NCBI GenBank assembly: GCA_022495995.1
Contig: JAFEMH010001304.1
Span: forward strand, 433,374-497,373
DNA length: 64,000 nucleotides
Origin: Adenophora triphylla var. japonica
Lineage: Eukaryota > Streptophyta > Magnoliopsida > Asterales > Campanulaceae
Direction: 5' to 3'
Under the pieces are notes generated by a model. That model worked only from the letters and a program-made list of their open reading frames with translations, was not told the DNA's origin and searched no databases. Every line of letters starts with the position of its first letter. Positions within the stretch are counted from its first letter, which is position 1. Below, piece after piece: positions 56,002 to 64,000 of the stretch. Position numbers and translations under genes: made by a program.

Positions 56002-58668
56002 CGTGAGGACCCCGACCCGGAACCTACACGTGTCCCAAGCCGGAGCGTCCTCAAACTAACCCAAATATCAAAAACTTTTAAAATCTTTATTTAAAACTTT
56101 CAAAATAAATATAAGTATTATAACCATTTTCAAAATAAGTCTACACCTTTTCACAACGGAGAAATAGTTGACTAACTTAGAAAGTACGAAACTGTTAGTT
56201 ACAAAAAGACATCGGTATATAACAATGAATGAAGATTAAATAATACAATTCCCATAAATGATTTATACTAAAGTACATTTTCTATACCAATCAAATCAAC
56301 CCGACAATCCCCAAAATATAACCTCCAAACTCCTTACCGCCCTTACTTGGCCGGTCCACCGTCTCTAATCTAAAACAAGAAAGGGAGAGGGTAAGAATAA
56401 ATCTCAAAGCAAGCTATTATGAATGCAAAGCAATATGCCATATAAGATGCAACACATAACAAGTTGCACATAACACGTTGGAAAAGTCAGAACACCTTTA
56501 CATTACCTTGGTTTACCTTTTCCCGTCCGAACAAAAGAGTCGTACAACATTGGGTATAATAATACTCCAATCTTACGGTGAGCTGCTTAAGCAATACTCA
56601 CGCCTTATAAGACCCGTTTTTCGGGGAACCAAATAAGACAAGTAGCAACTCGTAAGGCTTTTGGCTCACTACAGATGCTATACCCCAAACCGTGGCCACG
56701 AAGGGGACGGTCACAGTATAACATAATCCGATCACATTAGGTCACACTTCCATAATTGATCGTATTATGTTATACCCCAATGTCACCGACTCACACATAA
56801 TCAAGCACATAATAGATACTTGAATAAATCCACAAAGGGGATAAACAACATAGCAACATGGTAAAATATACTCATGCTCAACCAACATCATAGTGCAACG
56901 TTTCTTTAATACACTATGCATAAATAAGCAATATAGCCACATGGTAAAATATACTCATGTTCAACAATAATCGAGTGCAAATATTTATGTAATACACTAA
57001 GCATAATCCAATCCATGAATAGGTGCTCGAGTAAGATAATGAGATATCAACAACCTATCTTACTTAGTCATTATACGACAATATATGATCTCTATAAGGG
57101 TCCAAGTTATCTCTACCAAGTTGGTGTCACCTTTAACAAACTGTCAAATGATTTCTAAGTCGAAGGTAGAGTGCTTCCATATTTCCATTTAAACCCAATT
57201 AAGGTACCATTAAGTAACACCATTGCTCTAAGTATAACTTAGGTTAAAAGGATTAATTCATATCCGCAAAGGTTAGGTTCCAAACTTTATATTGGTTAAG
57301 GATCATGCTAGGAGGTTACTAATGAAAATTCACAAACAGGAGCTAGGCCAATTTCCCGCCAACCCGGGCGACCGCTTCATAACCTCTCGGGGCGACCGCC
57401 CAAGAGGGTTTTCTAAGCATCCTAATTTCGTCACGATGGGGCGGTCGCTCATCACCACTTGGGCGACCGCCCAAGACCCCGGCCCTGGCCAACTCCAATT
57501 CCAAACCCTTGTTTACTTAGGTTCTTCTTTCCCTTTTTACATCTTCTTAACTTTCATAATCTCCCTCAAGAATTTCCAAATTTTTACAAATTCATTCTAA
57601 TTCCTTTAAACCAAAATAACATAACCTAGACTTTTATTACAAGATTTTCAACCCATTTTATCAACTCATTTCAAGTAAATTTTCTAAAATTAATTCAACC
57701 CATTTCTTTCATTTAAATCAACTTCTTAGAACAAGAGCCTCATTTTAATTCATTTAAATTCAAAGTGATCTAAACCTAGATTTATTACCACTTGATTTTC
57801 CACCCACTTTACTACCATTTTCAAGATTTAACATTCCAAATCTAACTCCACCCATTTCTTATACTTCCAAATTTACTTCCATCAACAATAATATCATACT
57901 ATGTTATTTACCCATTTCTTAACTTCAAAGAAGATTCCAACCATTTTAAACTAGTTCCTTCCATTTCTTTCATTATTTAACACTTCCAAGAACACCCACA
58001 TTTCCTTATGATCTAAATCAATTCCTTCCTCCAAGAGAGTTACCAAAGCATCCTATGAGCATTTTAACAACAATAACAACAATAATTATCTCATGAACAA
58101 TTAGAGAAGAGAAGGGTCATAATAACTCACTTTAAAAATAGGAGATGGATTTAAGACTTTCTTAGCTTGATGAACTCCTCTTGGTCTCCCGATTCCAAAA
58201 GTGCTCTCGGATCTAAAAATGGTGAAGATTCGAACTTGGAAGGAGCTTGAGAAGAGGTTTTCTTTAAATGGGTTTCCATGGATGGAGGGTTGAGAGAGAA
58301 AGTGAAGAGGAAGAAGATGAAGAAGGAGGGAGGAGTATGAATATGGTCAAGAGAGAGGGGGGGCCGGTCCATAAGAGGGAGGGTTTTGGGGATTTTGTCC
58401 CCCACTCAAAAATCCCCTACAACAAATCTTTCCCCAATTTAAAATAATTTTCCCAACCAACAACATTTTATTTGTCCATTTTATTACCACTCCATTCTAA
58501 TACTTTATTTATTTCTAATTATTATTTTTCCTTAGAACATTATTTATTTCTTTATCATTTTATTCTAATATAAGAAATTTAAAGATATAAAATAAACACA
58601 TAAGGTTGATATTAATATTAAAAGTATATAATGTTATATTAAAATTGTGCCTAGGTTAGGTCGTTACA
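56002..58668 (-). repeat. LARD LTR, copy 2
   Basis: 2667 bases, almost identical to copy 1. First base C instead of T (CGTGAGGACC). It serves two internal regions. Confidence 0.85.
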
Positions 58669-61600
58669 CTCACTCCCCTTAAAGAAAATTCGTCCCGAAT
58701 TTGGCTGTCACTTACCTACTAGATCAACCCGCCCGGTTACTTATGTATGCCTAGACCTCAATTCCCAATTAGTTCCTTCATATCTATGATTCCTTTCCAA
58801 GGTTTCTAATTTTACTAATGATACGATATTACAACTTAATGTCACCAAATACATTACGATTTTACATTAAGACTTCAAATACTCTATAAGCTTCTCCAAC
58901 TCACTCCAACAATTTAGAGATCGATATTTTCTTCCCAAACTATGCCTCATACGTGTTTTATCTCAATGTTAGAAGGATAACTACTATTATGCGCACTCAA
59001 CCCTTGGTAACCATACGTACTATTGACCACTAACATCCCTTGTACATGCCCGTAGCCTATTCTCAATAATAAGTAATGATTCCTCAAATTTTCACAAGGT
59101 TAAATTTAATAGCCTTCCTACACTCCAAAAGGGTCTTCCCCAAATGAATGACTATCCAATCTTTTTAATACTATGGGGTTTATACAATCAAACTATCCCC
59201 TAACATATGTGAGGACCGGTAATAATAACATCTCATCAAGCCATATATATAACGAGTAGAAAATACAATTCAACTTTCTATAACAGATTGACATACTTCT
59301 TTACTTTCAATGTAACTCAATCACAATATCTATAGTGATAATACTCTCAAGTTCAACCTAGAACTCTAAATATTTTAATAAACCTTCTAACGTGACATTC
59401 TATTATCACCATTCAATGTTCCAATTATGTTCGTGCCTAGTGATAAATCAATATTCAAATCAAATGGTTGGCCGCCCACAACGGAGCCGATCCAACTCCA
59501 ATACAAAACCAAGTCTAATGCGACTTCCACATTAATAATTCCACAATTTTATCAAGGGTATTTCTCGGATCAAAACTTCTAATACAATTAATCACTATAG
59601 GGGAACTAGGTTGCTTTTCTACTTGCTTCCTTGTACGAACTATAACTTTAAAGTAACATGTCTTTCGAAAATTTACAACATTTTTCGGAATTTCAAATGA
59701 TAATATAAGAAGAGATCCAAAGAGACCCAAATGGTATTACTTAAATTAAAACCGGCCCATACCTAGCTTTTAATTAACTAAACCAATTTCAAAGGTTTCA
59801 AAGGATTGATAAGCTAACAAAATAACTCGAGTGATTTAATTATCTACAACCGTCCCATACCAAAGTGGTAGATAGTCAAATTACTCGCGTATTTTAATTT
59901 ACACAAAAAAAGCGGTTTATCGACCTTATTAAATCAACTACCCACCGAAGGGCACAATTGCTCATCACCGAAGTTCGATATACAACCCAAAGTTTTAAAG
60001 CACATTTAAAACAATTCTAACATAATATTTTTTACTTAGTTGAATTCGCATAAGAAAACACAATCTCGTAATACTTACTCTTGTCTTGGATAAATAACAC
60101 TAAACATTCATTAAGATTATAAACTTGGCGAAAGCATCCCCGATTCAATAATTCTTCAAGTTGAATATTCGCGCCTTTACTTAATTTGAGTCGTCTATTC
60201 CACACCTTTAATCTTGGTATTGTACTTAACAACTTGACTTATATTGTAAGCAATCTAGTTCCCGATCAAATACCATAATTTCTAAATAAGAAAATATAAG
60301 TGGAACTCTCATAGATCAATCATTCTCAAATTTCAATTAAACATTACGGTATAATCTAACTTAACTCTGGTAAGCAATCAAACAAACTCCAAGGCTCAGG
60401 TATAACTTTGTCCCGATATCTTTTGAGCATCGCGCTAATCGCCGTATGATTCACGTAACTAAGTCGAACTATAGTATATAATCATCCTAAGAGTATCCTG
60501 TCTTCCGATAAGATTCATCCTCATTTTCTCAACTAATGATAATCAATTTTCAAAACGAACCATATACATATATTACCAATTTACGAAGTTGATCCTTTAA
60601 GTCACCCGATAATTGTATCTATTATACTTCTTCGCATTTTACCACACATTACCTCTCCGTAACTAATACACAATCACACAAATCAAAGCGGTGAAATACT
60701 TTATATATAAATGTTGTGTAAGTATATCCTTAAAGCAAATTTTTTATTTCGTAATTATGTATTTCAGAAAATTTCAACTAATAACCGTTGAGTATCCTAC
60801 TAGTTTCTAAAATCGATTAAATACAAAATCGTCGGCAAGTGCTAACGAATACTTATTCTTCACGGTTACCTATTTAAGATCTACATAACCTTATAATTAA
60901 CCACGAAGTATCATCTTTCCTCAATATGGTACTAATTTACCTTACGGAGGGTCGCTAAGCTAATTATACGCTGATCAAATGCTATCTCAAGATGAATCAT
61001 CAAGTCCGTCGTCCCAATTAGTGTCCTACATCTAGGAATCCGAAGATACCAATTTAGTACCTTACGACGAAACTCGAAATCTCCAATATCACAGTATATG
61101 ATACACGATGAAGCATTTTGAAACTCACGTAGAAAACTTTGTTAGTCAGCTAATAACACTTACGTAAACGAGATTATATTAGTTAAATAAGGTCTCGTAC
61201 TGCAGCGATATTGTATAACTCGTATAATCTGCAGCAGGCTATCAACTTCCGATACTAGTCTTTCCGTATACCTAGTCTACACCACATGACACCAATGTAT
61301 AAATACTCGCGCCACGTTATACAACTATAAACTACTCTTAAATTGAATTAAATCATATACCTAACCTCAACTTAGAGTTCGCAAATTCATTTACCACTTG
61401 TACGTGAGATAACTTAAGTGTATTTTAAATCAAACATATCGCACAACCAAAATAACCCTTCACATTCCTTAGAATTAGGACTTTAGACATTTACGCATAT
61501 GGCAGCCATAATATCAGTGTAATTTATCAGACTCAATTACGCTCCCGGAGGTAAATCGAAACGTAGATAAGGAGACTCGCTTATTGCAGCAGGTCCTCCT

Positions 61601-62070
61601 CAAAACACAGCAACTACTCCAAATAATTAGGTTAATATAACGATGATTCACGGATTATTAATTCGACCAAATCCACCCAGGCAATACATGCCCACTTAAT
61701 CACAACTACTAAGATAATTAAGGATGATTAAAGTACGACCCCATAGGAGTAGAACCTCCAGGCACATAAAAGCAACTTTTAAAGGCCCGATTATACACGT
61801 AAAAGATGAAATGTAATGCCAGTGAGAACGAATGCACGCGAGTTATAAAAGTATGAACCCTAATTCTGAGACCAGTCAAAAAATACCTCAAATGATGGTG
61901 GGGAAATCTATCTTTCCATAACTCGCCCCTTCATGATTCCTCGGTTGGTCAATATCATTTTACGTCTTTGAACAAATTCTGCGTAATACTCTCGACGTAA
62001 GTTACCACGCACTCTCGCTCGGCTAGACTCTACCCTGAGAATTCTAGCAGAGGCTCACGATGCCAAGCTT
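58669..62070 (-). other. LARD internal region 2, non-coding
   Basis: 3402 bases, colinear with 52684-56001. Close agreement to about 59380, then many 1-5 base insertions and substitutions. Near the right end the minus strand reads TTGGCATCGTGAGCC, closer to a tRNA-Met primer site than in unit 1. Confidence 0.7.
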
Positions 62071-64000
62071 TGTGAGGACCCACGACCAGGAACCTACACG
62101 TGTCCCAAGGCTGGAGCGTCCTCAGGCTAACCTGAATATCAAAAACTTTTAAAATCTTTATTTAAAGCTTTCAAAATAAATATAAGTATTATAACCATTT
62201 TCAAAATAAGTCTACACCTTTTCACAACGGAGAAATAGTTGACTAACTTAGAAAGTACGCAAGCTGTTAGTTACAAAAAGACATCGGTTATAACAATGAG
62301 ATGAAGATTAAATAATACAATTCCCATAAATGATTTATCTTAAAGTACATTTTCTATACCAATCAAATCAACCCGAGCAATCCCCAAAATACAACACTTG
62401 AACTCCTTCTGTAGCCGCCCTTACTTGGCCGGTCCACATCTCGGAATCTAAAAGCATTAAAGGGAGAGGGGTGAGAATAAATCTCAATAAGCTATTATGA
62501 ATGCGTGATATGCCATATAAGATGCACGAAGCATAACAAGTTACACGTAACACGTTGGAAAAGTGCAAACACCTTGCATTACCTTGGTTTACCTTTTCCC
62601 GTACGAACGATAGTCGTACAACATTGGAGTATAATAATACTCCAATCTTCACGGTGGCTTTGCTTAAGCAATACTCACGTCTTATAAGACCCGTTTTTCG
62701 GGGGCAAATAAGACGGTAGCAACTACGTAAGGCTTTTTGGCTCGCTACAGATGCTATACCCCAAGCTGTGGCCACGAAGGGGGCAGCGGTCACGAGGTAT
62801 AACATAATCCGATCACATTAGGTCACACTTCCATAATTGATGGTATTATGTTATACCCCCAAATGTCGAGGGCGACTCACACATAATCAAGCACATAATA
62901 GATACTTGAATAAATCCTGAAAGGGGATAAGCGACATATCGGCTTGTGGTAAAATATACTCATGCTTGACCAACGTCATAGTGCAGCGTTTCTTTAATAC
63001 AACGTACTTAAATAAGCAATATAGCCACATGGTAAAATATACTCATGTTCGACAATAATCGAGTGCGGCATTTATGTAATACCTTTAGCGTAATCCCGAT
63101 CCGCGAATAGGTGCTTTCGAGTAAGATAATGAGATATCAACTGACCTATCTTACTTAGTCATTATACGGCAATATATGATCTCTATAAGGGTCCAAGTTA
63201 TCTCTACCAAGTTGGTGTCACCTTTAACAAAGCGTCGAATGATTTCTAAGTCGAAGGTAGAGGTGCTTCCATATTTCCATTTAAACCCGATTAAAGGTAC
63301 CATTAAGTAACACACCGTTGCTCTAAGTATAACTTAGGTTAAAAGGATTAATTCATATCAGAAAAGGTTAGGTTCCAAACTTTATATTGGTTAAGGATCA
63401 TGCTAGGAGGTTACTAATAGAAATTTAGCTTGGGGAGCTAGGCCAGTGCACGCCCAGCTGGGCGACCGCCCGCCAACACTCATGGGCGACCGCCCGGGAG
63501 AGAGGGTTTTCTAACGCATCCTAATTTACGCCACGATGGGCGGTCGCTACGTCGCCACTTGGGCGAGCGGCAACGAGACTGATCCGGCGACTCCAATTCC
63601 AAAGCCTTGTTTACTTAGGTTCTTCTTTCCCCTTTTTACATCTTCTTAACTTTCATAATCTCTCCTCAAGAATTTCCGAATTTTACAAATTCATTTCACA
63701 ATTCCTTTAAACGAAAATAGCATACTTTACCTAGACTTTTATTTGCAGATTTTCAACCCATTTTATCAACTCATTTCAAGTAAATTTTCTAAAAAATTAA
63801 TTCAACCCATTTCTTTCATTTAAATCAACTTCTTAGAACAAGAGCCTCATTTTAATTTCATTTAAGTTCAAAGTGATCTAAACCTAGATTTATTACCACT
63901 TGATTTTCCACCCACTTTACTACCATTTTCAAGATTTAACATTTCAAATCTAACTCCACCCATTTCTTATACTTCCAAATTTACTTCCATCAACAATAAT
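62071..64000 (-). repeat. LARD LTR, copy 3, cut by window end
   Basis: Starts TGTGAGGACC; 1930 bases present. It shares the high density of small differences seen from about 59380 on. Confidence 0.85.

Larger units (their letters stand above)
50015..64000 (-). mobile_element. LARD-like LTR element in shared-LTR tandem array, runs off window
   Basis: Order on the plus strand: LTR 50015-52683, internal 52684-56001, LTR 56002-58668, internal 58669-62070, LTR 62071 to the window end. Minus-strand features set the direction: LTR starts TGTAACGACC, a purine tract AAGGGGAGTGAG lies before it, and a degenerate tRNA-Met primer site lies after it. No ORF over about 100 residues is shared between units. 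Long LTRs with a non-coding internal region define LARDs; the ends resemble Tekay/Del-type Gypsy elements. The insert cuts a MULE gene; a candidate left target base set is CATAA (50010-50014). Confidence 0.8.

Noticed and set aside
55860..56054. Minus-strand 64-residue frame at the LARD LTR/internal border
   Set aside because: Not preserved in the second unit; followed by stops; no gag similarity seen.
1..64000. tRNA, rRNA, CRISPR or prokaryote-type features
   Set aside because: None seen; GC-rich hairpins found all belong to transposon arrays.

Overview
This window is nuclear DNA of a flowering plant, probably a eudicot. It is AT-rich and intron-bearing, and it is dominated by nested LTR retrotransposons of plant-only lineages (Tat and Athila Ty3/Gypsy, Sirevirus-like Ty1/Copia), with Stowaway-type MITEs and a MULE. 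There is nothing prokaryotic: no operons, no CRISPR, no rRNA or tRNA gene. The species cannot be fixed from the sequence alone.

Layout. 1-22.9 kb: a minus-strand Tat-lineage Gypsy element (gag, protease, RT, two RNases H, integrase) that carries a spliced accessory gene on the opposite strand at its 3' side. Its gag is split by a complete Athila-like Gypsy element (9235-19143; 1.57-kb LTRs, exact 5-bp target duplication, tRNA-Asp-type primer site). To the right of the Tat LTR a second, truncated Tat internal region starts (21415-22924), so one LTR is shared by two internal regions. 22.9-34.5 kb: the only host-gene island. It holds a PII-2-like leucine-rich-repeat protein gene (26206-27917, +, two coding exons) and an F-box/LRR/FBD protein gene (32067-30635, -, three exons). 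Around them lie a hAT-like MITE, a SINE-like insertion, several Stowaway MITEs, tandem duplications and GA-rich microsatellites. 34.5-46.2 kb: a Sirevirus-like Copia element (34481-44951) with gag, protease, integrase, RT and a downstream envelope-like ORF, followed directly by a second, truncated gag region sharing the 3' LTR. 46.2-50.0 kb: a decayed Mutator-like transposase gene (FAR1-type zinc finger, DDE core, SWIM finger) fused to an OTU protease domain and cut off by the next element. 50.0-64.0 kb: a LARD-like non-coding LTR element on the minus strand, arranged LTR-internal-LTR-internal-LTR and running off the window.

The two host genes look intact. Every transposon gene is damaged by stops and frameshifts, so these are relics, although the Athila LTR pair is still about 99% identical by eye.

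Most unusual observations: (1) three unrelated LTR families all occur here as shared-LTR tandems; (2) a nested-palindrome module of about 40 nt recurs at ten or more places in the Sirevirus, in LTRs, untranslated parts and coding frames; (3) an approximately 125-nt two-part block is shared between the 3' non-coding regions of the Athila (Gypsy) and Sirevirus (Copia) elements; (4) five unrelated transposons each carry clusters of short CpG-rich palindromic words, in both LTR cases just upstream of a TATA box; (5) the Tat antisense gene has three introns that join in frame.
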